Source of the DNA: Actinomycetes bacterium
GTDB lineage: Bacteria > Actinomycetota > Acidimicrobiia > Acidimicrobiales > Palsa-688
Direction: 5' to 3'
Assembly: GCA_021808425.1 (NCBI GenBank)
Contig: JAKBBS010000239.1
Span: 1 to 5,217, forward strand
Length of the DNA stretch: 5,217 bases
Both the position numbers and the translations under genes were made by a program. Of the stretch, positions 1 through 4,807 are shown piece after piece. The first letter of the stretch is position 1, and each line of letters begins with the position of its first letter. The notes under the pieces are model-generated. The model was given only the letters and a program-made list of their open reading frames with translations. It had not been told where the DNA came from and did not search any database.

Positions 1-95
1 CGCGGCCCGGTTTCCGGGTACGAATCGAGTTTCCGGTCCCACAGCATCGAAATACCTTTCGACCCTGAAGTCCGGCCCGCAGCGGCCACGGTCAT
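1..95 (-). CDS. 5' end of a gene running off the left edge, possibly an MFS-type transporter
   Basis: The minus strand is open from an ATG at 95-93 to the window edge (31 codons plus two bases), with an in-frame TGA at 116-114 just upstream. A GGGGG run at 109-105 lies 9 nt before this ATG and could be its ribosome binding site. A second in-frame ATG at 47-45 (codon 17) has AAAGG at 59-55, 7 nt upstream, and is an equally good start. The segment after the second Met reads LWDRKLDSYPETGPR. A short charged N-terminus of the form W-D-R-x-L-D-x-Y-P-x-T resembles what I recall before the first membrane helix of some actinobacterial major facilitator transporters. No membrane segment falls inside the window, so the family call is a guess. 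The promoter and operator candidates at 129-190 point toward this gene. Confidence 0.42.
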   Translation of the reverse strand, partial: MTVAAAGRTSGSKGISMLWDRKLDSYPETGP

Positions 96-128
96 TTCAT
101 CGAACCCCCGATTTCAGTTGGTTGACAG

Positions 129-154
129 GTCACTGGGAAGAAGTTTCCCGTGAC
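129..154 (-). other. Potential leader hairpin upstream of the left-edge gene
   Basis: GTCAC (129-133) and GGGAA (135-139) can pair with TTCCC (145-149) and GTGAC (150-154). This gives a 10-bp stem with one bulged base (134) and a five-base loop (140-144). If the promoter at 162-190 is real, transcription would start near 155, so the RNA would begin almost directly with this hairpin. Terminal hairpins of this kind can stabilise mRNA. Equally, the arms may simply be extra half-sites of the neighbouring operator, since GTGAC at 150-154 is shared with the palindrome. Confidence 0.4.
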
Positions 155-164
155 TGCAGTCACA
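149..164. promoter_or_regulatory. CRP/FNR-family-like palindromic operator
   Basis: A perfect 14-bp palindrome, GTGACTGCAGTCAC, lies at 150-163. With the next base on each side it reads C-GTGA-N6-TCAC-A, matching the CRP-family consensus TGTGA-N6-TCACA at nine of ten specified positions. Mycobacterial CRP (Rv3676 type) is known to use this consensus. It lies 54 bp upstream of the ATG at 95 and overlaps the last bases of the candidate -10 and the predicted start site, a position that would favour repression. Family assignment rests on the motif alone. Confidence 0.5.
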
Positions 165-190
165 GTAACCAATGAGTAACGCAATGACAA
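162..190 (-). promoter_or_regulatory. Candidate promoter for the left-edge gene
   Basis: On the minus strand TTGTCA (190-185, five of six matches to TTGACA) is separated by exactly 17 bp from TACTGT (167-162), which fits the relaxed actinobacterial -10 pattern TAnnnT. The predicted start is an A near 155, giving a leader of about 60 nt before the ATG at 95. No other gene in the window could use it. Confidence 0.45.
164..186. repeat. Two-copy tandem repeat within the promoter spacer
   Basis: AGTAACCAATG (164-174) is followed directly by AGTAACGCAATG (175-186). The two copies differ only by one inserted G. The repeat unit is about one helical turn and covers the region from the -10 to the -35 of the candidate promoter, so a regulator binding direct repeats would contact the same DNA face twice. 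It may also be a chance duplication. Confidence 0.45.
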
Positions 191-262
191 CTACCCGGAG
201 TGGACATTTTTCCCATCGATGCTTTTTCGGGGTCGCCGAGGACCGTGCCGGGGCGTCGGCGC

Positions 263-1048
263 TCAGGACCAGCGCCCCAAGGCGTCGAGCACGTCTTTGA
301 GAGTGGACGGTCGATCTGTCATGATCCCGTCGACGCCGAGGTGGACAAGCCGGCGCATTTCGTCGGGATCATCGACGGTCCACACGTGCACGGCGAGCCC
401 AAGGCGATGTGCGGCGGCGACGAACTTCGGATCGACCAGCGGGAGGCGTCCCTGCCGTACTGGCACTTGGGCTGCCCCGTACTTTGCGAGCCAGTTTGCA
501 GCGTGGCGCTCCGCGGGGCGGGGCAGGACGCTTACTGTGCGCAGGGCGGCTGTGGCGAAAGGTCCGATTCCGCTGCACAGGCGCGGCCCCAAAGCGCGGC
601 GGATCCTGGCGGTGCGTCTTTCGTCAAACGACGTGATGCACACCCGGTCGATGGCGCTACAGCGGTGGATAGTCTCGATGAGCGGGCCGACGACACTGTC
701 GTGTTTGGCGTCGATGTTCCATCGCAGTTCCGGCCACGACGCTAGGACTTCGTCCAAGCGGGGCAGTGGGCTGTCGCTGCCCGACGGCCGCAAGGTGGAC
801 AGCGCGGACCAGCGCATTCCTCTGATCACGCCGGGCCGGCCCATCGTCCTCGAAAGGTCCGGGTCGTGGGCGGTCACCACGATCCCGTCGGCGGTTGCGT
901 GTACATCCGTCTCTATGTATCGGTAGCCGAGATCCGCAGCGTGACGGAACGCCTCCCAAGTGTTCTCGGGAGCTTCGAGAGCACCACCCCGATGAGCGAA
1001 CGCTATCGGCGCCGGGTGGTCCAAGAAGGCGAAGCGCGTTCGGGTCAT
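263..1048 (-). CDS. Glycerophosphodiester phosphodiesterase, cytoplasmic
   Basis: Hydrolyses glycerophosphodiesters from phospholipid turnover to glycerol-3-phosphate and an alcohol, using a metal ion in a TIM-barrel active site. Numbering from the ATG at 1048 (261 residues), the GDPD signatures appear in order: H19-R20-G-G with A-P-E-N-T at 26-30, E46-x-D48, the second catalytic His in H61-D62, N-I-D-A-K at 111-115, and V-W-T-V-D at 222-226 followed by D240-G and T-D-R-P near the C-terminus. Both catalytic histidines and the acidic metal ligands are present. The length fits the single-domain cytoplasmic class, and there is no signal peptide. A GTG at 1051 directly precedes the ATG and could be used instead. 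No Shine-Dalgarno is visible before either, whereas a -10-like TAGCTT would place the transcript start on the ATG. Substrate preference cannot be read from sequence. No good intrinsic terminator follows the stop. Confidence 0.93.
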   Translation of the reverse strand: MTRTRFAFLDHPAPIAFAHRGGALEAPENTWEAFRHAADLGYRYIETDVHATADGIVVTAHDPDLSRTMGRPGVIRGMRWSALSTLRPSGSDSPLPRLDEVLASWPELRWNIDAKHDSVVGPLIETIHRCSAIDRVCITSFDERRTARIRRALGPRLCSGIGPFATAALRTVSVLPRPAERHAANWLAKYGAAQVPVRQGRLPLVDPKFVAAAHRLGLAVHVWTVDDPDEMRRLVHLGVDGIMTDRPSTLKDVLDALGRWS

Positions 1049-1054
1049 CACACA

Positions 1055-1060
1055 AAGCTA
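1055..1060 (-). promoter_or_regulatory. Candidate -10 element of the phosphodiesterase gene, implying a leaderless transcript
   Basis: On the minus strand TAGCTT fits the TAnnnT -10 pattern. With the usual seven-base offset the start falls at 1048, the first base of the ATG. There is no Shine-Dalgarno and no recognisable -35 at 17 bp, so the call rests on position and on the common occurrence of leaderless mRNAs in actinobacteria. Confidence 0.25.
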
Positions 1061-1065
1061 GCGAG

Positions 1066-1071
1066 TAGCAT
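1066..1071 (+). promoter_or_regulatory. Candidate -10 element of the BluB-CobT gene, near-leaderless
   Basis: TAGCAT fits the TAnnnT pattern and would start transcription near 1078, only three bases before the ATG at 1081. No Shine-Dalgarno precedes that ATG and no good -35 is seen. The element lies only 5 bp from the opposing -10 candidate, so the two promoters would probably compete for polymerase. Confidence 0.25.
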
Positions 1072-1080
1072 CACGGCGCG

Positions 1081-2967
1081 ATGGAACCGTCGTGGCCTCG
1101 CCCGATCCCGACTATCGGGGATCGAAGCAGCGCATCGGAGCGTTCCCGGGACCCGAGCGCGTGGGCGTTGGCGGTAGACGATCAGGCTGCATTGGCGCGG
1201 GTTATCGCGGGGCGGAGGGACATACGCCGTTTCCGGCCCGACGCGGTGCCCGACGAGCTTTTGGAGGAGCTGCTTCGCGCAGCACACCAGGCGCCGTCCG
1301 TCGGGCATTCACAACCGTGGCGGTTCGTGGTCGTACGCGATCCGCAGACAAGGGTGAGGGCAGCATCGCTGGCCGACTCGGCGAGAATCGCCCAGGCCTC
1401 GCTCCTAGATGCCGAATCGGCACGCCAATTGCTCGACTTGGACCTGGAAGGAATTCGCGAAGCGCCGCTCGGGCTGGTGGTGTGCTGCGACAGGCGCGCT
1501 CCCGCTGCCGGCGTGCTCGGCCGCGCCACTTTTCCCGACGCCGACATGTGGTCGTGTGCGGCATCGATACAGAACCTGTGGTTGACCGCCCGCGCGCACG
1601 GTCTCGGGGTGGGCTGGGTGACGCTGTTCGACCCGGTAGACCTGCTTTCCCTTGTTTGCGCACCTCCAGGGGTTGCGGCGCTTGGCTGGCTGTGCGTCGG
1701 CTGGCCGGACGAGCGACCGCCGGCTCCCGGCCTGGAACGACGCGGTTGGTCGTCGCGCCAACCCGTCGGCGATGTTGTTATCAGCGAGAGTTGGGGTGAC
1801 TTGCGGCAAAGTGAGCCGACTGTGGCGCCCCCACGATCGCGCCTTGCCATGCGGGCGCAGGCGGCCATCCCGGCGGAGGCGGCTGTCCCGGCGCACGCGG
1901 ACACACACGCGGGCGCCGTCGTGCCTGACCAACGTGCAGTCGTCGCAGCTCACGACCGAGCCGACGCAGTCCTTGGTCCGCCGGGCGCGCTCGGCATCCT
2001 CGACCGTGCAGTCGACAAGATCCTCGCTTCGCATCCTGGCGGGCTGTCCGACTCGGGCGGCCGCCTTGTCGTCGTTGCCGCCGATCATCGCGTCGCCGCT
2101 CACGGCGTGTCGGCGTATCCCCAGTCGGTGACGAGGACGGTGGCTGAGGCGACCGTCGCAGGCGTCTCGGTCGGAGCGTCCGCCGCAGCCAGCTGCGGGC
2201 TCGGAGTAGTCCTCGTCGATGCCGGGGTTACTACGGAGACCTTCGGCGTTGCTGCGGCGCGACGGCCTGTGGAGGGAGCGATACTCATAGCTCCCCAAGA
2301 TCCGTCGGGCGATCTAGTCAATTGCGACGCGTTGAGCTTTCGCGACGCGCAGAAGCTTTTCACTTCGGGGGAGCGACTGGCGTCCCGGCTCTGCCGCGAC
2401 GGGGCTGACCTGGTCGCGCTCGGTGAAGTGGGCGTGGCAAACACGACAGTCGCCGCGGCTCTCACCGTGGCGTTCCTCGGCGGTCGACCCGCTGACGTCG
2501 TCGGCCTGGGCGCGTCGTCGGATTCCGGAATGCTCGAGCGAAAGCAGGCGGCCGTGACTTCGGCGATCAGGCGGGCACGTCTCACGCGGGGACTGGGAGA
2601 GTCAGGCGAGGAGCCGCTCGGCATGGAGCCCCTCGATGTGGTGGCCTGCCTGGGCGGCGGGGAGATCGCCGTCCTCGCGGGCGTCGCGTCGGGGGCTGCG
2701 AAAAGCGGTGCCGTCGTCGTCCTCGACGGCCTCGCTACATCGGTCGCGGCGCTCGTAGCCGTTCGGCTCGACCCGGCGGTTTCGGCGTACCTGCTCGCCG
2801 GGCAGGCAAGTCGGGAGAAAGGCCATCGCCTCGTCTTAGGCGCGCTCGGCCTCGAGCCGCTCCTCGATTTGCGCCTGCGAGCGGGCGAAGGCGTCGGGGC
2901 GACACTCGCCTGCTCGATGCTACGAAGCGCCCTGGCGGTGAGGCTGCGCTCTGCGAGGACCGTTTGA
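1081..2967 (+). CDS. bluB/cobT: Fused 5,6-dimethylbenzimidazole synthase (BluB) and nicotinate-nucleotide:DMB phosphoribosyltransferase (CobT)
   Basis: A two-domain cobalamin enzyme of 628 residues. Residues about 35-240 are BluB, which cannibalises reduced FMN with O2 to form 5,6-dimethylbenzimidazole (DMB): R45-R46-D47, A-P-S-V-G-H-S-Q-P-W at 71-80, L-E-G-I-R-E-A-P-L near 122-130, and D-M-W-S near 155-158 before Q-N-L-W. D47 matches the essential Asp32 of Sinorhizobium BluB; Ser167 there is T181 here (G-W-V-T). An Ala/Pro-rich linker spans about 241-286. Residues about 287-628 are CobT, which joins DMB to the ribose phosphate of nicotinate mononucleotide, giving alpha-ribazole phosphate. 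It has P-P-G-A-L-G at 300-305, G-V-S-A-Y-P at 342-347, G-E-V-G-V-A-N-T-T at 448-456 and the catalytic-base region G-E603-G-V-G-A. Several normally invariant CobT motif positions differ. The ATG at 1081 is the first in frame after a stop at 1066; a TTG at 1168 is a possible later start. BluB/CobT fusion has precedent in Propionibacterium freudenreichii. Confidence 0.92.
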   Translation: MEPSWPRPIPTIGDRSSASERSRDPSAWALAVDDQAALARVIAGRRDIRRFRPDAVPDELLEELLRAAHQAPSVGHSQPWRFVVVRDPQTRVRAASLADSARIAQASLLDAESARQLLDLDLEGIREAPLGLVVCCDRRAPAAGVLGRATFPDADMWSCAASIQNLWLTARAHGLGVGWVTLFDPVDLLSLVCAPPGVAALGWLCVGWPDERPPAPGLERRGWSSRQPVGDVVISESWGDLRQSEPTVAPPRSRLAMRAQAAIPAEAAVPAHADTHAGAVVPDQRAVVAAHDRADAVLGPPGALGILDRAVDKILASHPGGLSDSGGRLVVVAADHRVAAHGVSAYPQSVTRTVAEATVAGVSVGASAAASCGLGVVLVDAGVTTETFGVAAARRPVEGAILIAPQDPSGDLVNCDALSFRDAQKLFTSGERLASRLCRDGADLVALGEVGVANTTVAAALTVAFLGGRPADVVGLGASSDSGMLERKQAAVTSAIRRARLTRGLGESGEEPLGMEPLDVVACLGGGEIAVLAGVASGAAKSGAVVVLDGLATSVAALVAVRLDPAVSAYLLAGQASREKGHRLVLGALGLEPLLDLRLRAGEGVGATLACSMLRSALAVRLRSARTV

Positions 2968-2971
2968 CCTC

Positions 2972-3015
2972 GACCGGCGCATCAAAGGTCGTACGAGCGG
3001 CAGGTGACCGGCGCA
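2972..3015. repeat. Short direct repeat in the convergent gap
   Basis: GACCGGCGCA occurs exactly at 2972-2981 and again at 3006-3015, in the 51-bp gap between the convergent stop codons at 2967 and 3019. The gap has no clear GC-rich hairpin followed by a T-run in either direction; only weak five-base pairings (2966-2970 with 2986-2990) are visible. How the two converging transcripts end is not evident. Confidence 0.35.
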
Positions 3016-3018
3016 GGG

Positions 3019-4008
3019 TTAGCCGGGCTCGGACTCGTGACCCGGCTCACGCAACCCCCGGTAGGCGTCCGCCGGACGCTGGCGCCCTGTGATGACATTG
3101 TGGATCTCCTGGCAGATCGGCAGCTCGACGGAGTAGCGTTCGGCCAGGTCGAGAGCGACGCGGGCCGTGTTGACTCCTTCGGCGACCATATTCATCTCGG
3201 AGAGGATCGTTTCCAAGGGGATCCCCTGCCCGAGCTTCTCCCCGACCGTGCGGTTCCGGCTGAGAGGACTCATGCAGGTCGCCACTAGGTCCCCCATACC
3301 GGCGAGGCCGGCCAGGGTTTGCGGCTGAGCCCCCATCGCAACGGCGAGGCGCGTTATCTCGGCCAAACCCCTCGTCATCACCGCCGAGCGGGTGTTGTCG
3401 CCCACCCCGAGACCCTCGCCGATGCCGGCGGCTATAGCGACGACGTTCTTCAGGGCCCCGCCGACCTCGCATCCGATCACGTCGTGATTGCGGTAGACGC
3501 GGAACAGGCGATGCCGCAGGACGCTTTGAAGTGCGGCCGCTACGCCCGGGTCATCGGTTGCGAGGACAGCCGCTGCGGCCTTGCCGGCCATGATCTCGGG
3601 GGCGAGGTTGGGGCCGCTAAGGACTGCCGCGGGATGGCCCGGAAGCAGCTCCTCGATTATCTGCGTCATTCGTAGCATCGACCCGGCTTCGAGGCCTTTC
3701 GCGAGGCTCACGACGGGAACCCACGGCCTCACCCAGTCGAGTGCGGCCAGCAGCGTCGAGCGGAATCCGCCGGACGGTACACCTACGACCAGAACGTCGG
3801 CGGACGTGACCGCCTCCTCGAGGTCGCTGGTGGAACGCAGACGGCGTGGCAGGGTCACGCCGGGGAGGTAGGCGCCGTTCGTGTGTCCGTCCGTTATCTC
3901 GTTCGCTAGAGATGCGTTGCGAGCCCACAGCAGTGTCGAATGGGAGGCGGCACTGAGACTGGCGACCGTTGTCCCCCACGAGCCGGCCCCGAGAACTGTC
4001 ACCTTCAT
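3019..4008 (-). CDS. gpsA: NAD(P)-dependent glycerol-3-phosphate dehydrogenase
   Basis: Reduces dihydroxyacetone phosphate to sn-glycerol-3-phosphate, the backbone precursor of membrane phospholipids, in the cytoplasm. The 329-residue protein begins with the Rossmann fingerprint G-A-G-S-W-G at 7-12. The other family landmarks follow: N-x-x-Y-L-P-G near 44-50, V-P-S-G at 77-80, A-K104-G-L-E, S-G-P-N-L-A at 131-136, G-G-A-L-K187-N-V with the catalytic lysine, G-x-G-D-N-T-R at 201-207, G-M-G-D240-L and S-R-N-R at 250-253. All active-site landmarks are intact and the length is normal. The reading frame stays open upstream to 4194, but those 62 residues have no GpsA character and run into the divergent sigma-factor gene. 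The ATG at 4008, directly before the Rossmann strand, is therefore the start. It stands alone: the gene to its left is convergent and the one to its right divergent. Confidence 0.96.
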   Translation of the reverse strand: MKVTVLGAGSWGTTVASLSAASHSTLLWARNASLANEITDGHTNGAYLPGVTLPRRLRSTSDLEEAVTSADVLVVGVPSGGFRSTLLAALDWVRPWVPVVSLAKGLEAGSMLRMTQIIEELLPGHPAAVLSGPNLAPEIMAGKAAAAVLATDDPGVAAALQSVLRHRLFRVYRNHDVIGCEVGGALKNVVAIAAGIGEGLGVGDNTRSAVMTRGLAEITRLAVAMGAQPQTLAGLAGMGDLVATCMSPLSRNRTVGEKLGQGIPLETILSEMNMVAEGVNTARVALDLAERYSVELPICQEIHNVITGRQRPADAYRGLREPGHESEPG

Positions 4009-4019
4009 CGTGATCGCGA

Positions 4020-4026
4020 CCCCTTC
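4020..4026 (-). promoter_or_regulatory. Ribosome binding site of gpsA
   Basis: GAAGGGG on the minus strand ends 11 bases before the ATG at 4008. The spacing is a little long, but it is the only purine-rich candidate nearby and supports the internal start over the longer open frame. Confidence 0.45.
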
Positions 4027-4042
4027 GCTCGCTCCCGTGTAA

Positions 4043-4063
4043 CCGCCAGTGGGCACCTGGCGG
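4043..4063. promoter_or_regulatory. Inverted repeat in the gpsA / sigma-factor divergent region
   Basis: CCGCCAG (4043-4049) and CTGGCGG (4057-4063) are perfect 7-bp inverted arms around a 7-base spacer. They lie between the divergent starts at 4008 and 4151, 34 bp from the gpsA start. An 8-bp palindrome, CCCTAGGG, follows at 4071-4078. The arms could be an operator for a dimeric regulator or a hairpin. I found no SigR-type promoter (GGAAT with GTT 18-20 bp downstream) in 4009-4150, so autoregulation of the sigma gene by that motif is not supported here. Confidence 0.4.
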
Positions 4064-4138
4064 ACGCCGGCCCTAGGGACGTAGAGTCGCCGGAGCGCTC
4101 TGACGGTGGCGCGTGATCGGATGTCACTGGCTGGGGGT

Positions 4139-4142
4139 AGGG
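4139..4142 (+). promoter_or_regulatory. Ribosome binding site that fixes the sigma-factor start
   Basis: AGGG, within a G-rich stretch at 4133-4142, lies 8 bases before the ATG at 4151. The alternative in-frame starts, GTG at 4106 and ATG at 4121, lack a comparable site and would add 15 or 10 residues with no family resemblance. Confidence 0.55.
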
Positions 4143-4150
4143 TAGTCGAG

Positions 4151-4732
4151 ATGGCAGACAGCAGGCAGTTCAGCTCCGATGCTATGGAGTACATGAGCTC
4201 GCTTTACGGCGCCGCGTTGCGCATGACGCGAAACCCTGCCGACGCTGAGGATCTCGTGCAGGAGACGTATCTGAAGGCGTTCAGGGCCTATGGGTCTTTC
4301 CAGGAGGGGACAAACCTCAAGGCATGGCTGTACCGCATCCTCACGAACACTTTCATCAACACCTACAGGGCGCGACGTCGCCGACCTGAGCAGACCGAGC
4401 TGGACGAAGGAGAGGACCTGTACCTTTTCCGTCGCCTCGGCGGACTTGAAGCTGTCGCAGCCGGCCGCAGCGCCGAGGAGGAAGTTCTCGAGCACTTCAC
4501 CGAGTCGGAGGTCAAGGAAGCGGTCGAGATGTTGCCTGAACAGTTTCGTATAGCGGTGCTCCTCGCAGACGTCGAGGGCTTCTCGTACAAGGAGATAGCC
4601 GAGATCCTGGACGTGCCGATCGGAACGGTGATGAGCCGTCTGCACCGGGGAAGAAAAGCCCTGGAGAAGGCGTTGCACGAATTCGGAGTAGCAAGAGGTC
4701 TCGTGGCGAGTTCCTCGGAGGCTCCTGCGTAG
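4151..4732 (+). CDS. sigR: ECF RNA polymerase sigma factor, SigR/SigH type
   Basis: A 193-residue group 4 (ECF) sigma factor that directs RNA polymerase to thiol-oxidative-stress genes. Region 2 covers about residues 10-78: [19 protein letters not shown] at 22-40 and [17 protein letters not shown] at 54-70 are close to Streptomyces SigR as I recall it. A variable acidic linker follows. Region 4 (about 115-175) has E-F/Q-F-R-I-A-V near 130-136, [11 protein letters not shown] at 140-150, and the recognition helix in [13 protein letters not shown] at 156-168. There is no membrane segment or C-terminal extension. The next gene on the same strand encodes an RsrA-like zinc anti-sigma factor, which confirms the thiol-stress subgroup. 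The regulon is inferred from the family; the target promoters expected are of the GGAAT / GTT type. Confidence 0.94.
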   Translation: MADSRQFSSDAMEYMSSLYGAALRMTRNPADAEDLVQETYLKAFRAYGSFQEGTNLKAWLYRILTNTFINTYRARRRRPEQTELDEGEDLYLFRRLGGLEAVAAGRSAEEEVLEHFTESEVKEAVEMLPEQFRIAVLLADVEGFSYKEIAEILDVPIGTVMSRLHRGRKALEKALHEFGVARGLVASSSEAPA

Positions 4733-4766
4733 TTGCAGAGTTGACGGCTGCAACCTCCGGGTTTTT
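4732..4766 (+). other. Hairpin with downstream T-run between sigma and anti-sigma genes
   Basis: GTTGCAG (4732-4738, starting in the last base of the sigma stop codon) and CTGCAAC (4748-4754) form a perfect 7-bp stem with a 9-base loop. A run of five Ts follows at 4762-4766, seven bases after the stem. The gap is longer than in a standard intrinsic terminator, so this could be a weak terminator or attenuator, an RNA processing or stability element, or chance. The rest of the 75-bp gap up to 4807 holds only a weak AGG site at 4798-4800, 7 bases before the anti-sigma ATG. Confidence 0.45.
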
Positions 4767-4807
4767 CACATACGTTCGAGTCACCATCGAGGCGGTCAGG
4801 CATCCAC

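Noticed and set aside
234..261. CGCCGA/TCGGCG inverted repeat just after the phosphodiesterase stop as an intrinsic terminator
   Set aside because: For the minus-strand transcript the sequence after the stem is A-rich, not T-rich, so it does not fit an intrinsic terminator; the T-runs at 207-211 and 223-227 are on the wrong strand.
200..926. Plus-strand frames starting at 200 and 219
   Set aside because: They run antisense to the phosphodiesterase, whose active-site motifs are intact; no domain is seen in these translations.
1049..1080. Cobalamin riboswitch upstream of the BluB-CobT gene
   Set aside because: The gap is only 32 bp and a cobalamin riboswitch needs far more sequence; no B12-box-like element was seen.
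1182..1904. Second antisense frame (240 codons, minus strand) in the BluB region
   Set aside because: It overlaps the conserved BluB coding sequence, is Ser/Arg/Thr-rich and low in complexity, and no family is recognisable.
1801..1935. Repetitive Ala/Pro-rich coding segment as a mobile or satellite repeat
   Set aside because: It is in frame and best explained as a flexible interdomain linker of the fusion protein.
1405..2298. Long antisense frame (297 codons, minus strand) inside the BluB-CobT gene
   Set aside because: It is a high-GC shadow: the plus-strand product has clear domain motifs throughout, while the antisense translation is Arg-rich without recognisable motifs or a start signal.
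4106..4150. Earlier starts of the sigma factor (GTG 4106, ATG 4121)
   Set aside because: The added residues do not resemble the family, and the AGGG site is spaced for the ATG at 4151.
4009..4194. 62-residue N-terminal extension of GpsA
   Set aside because: It lies upstream of the Rossmann start, overlaps the divergent sigma gene, lacks GpsA homology and has no ribosome binding site; the ATG at 4008 is preferred.
4741..4776. Internal promoter (TTGACG at 4741) ahead of the anti-sigma gene
   Set aside because: No TAnnnT element lies at 16-19 bp; the nearest candidates are 22 bp or more downstream.
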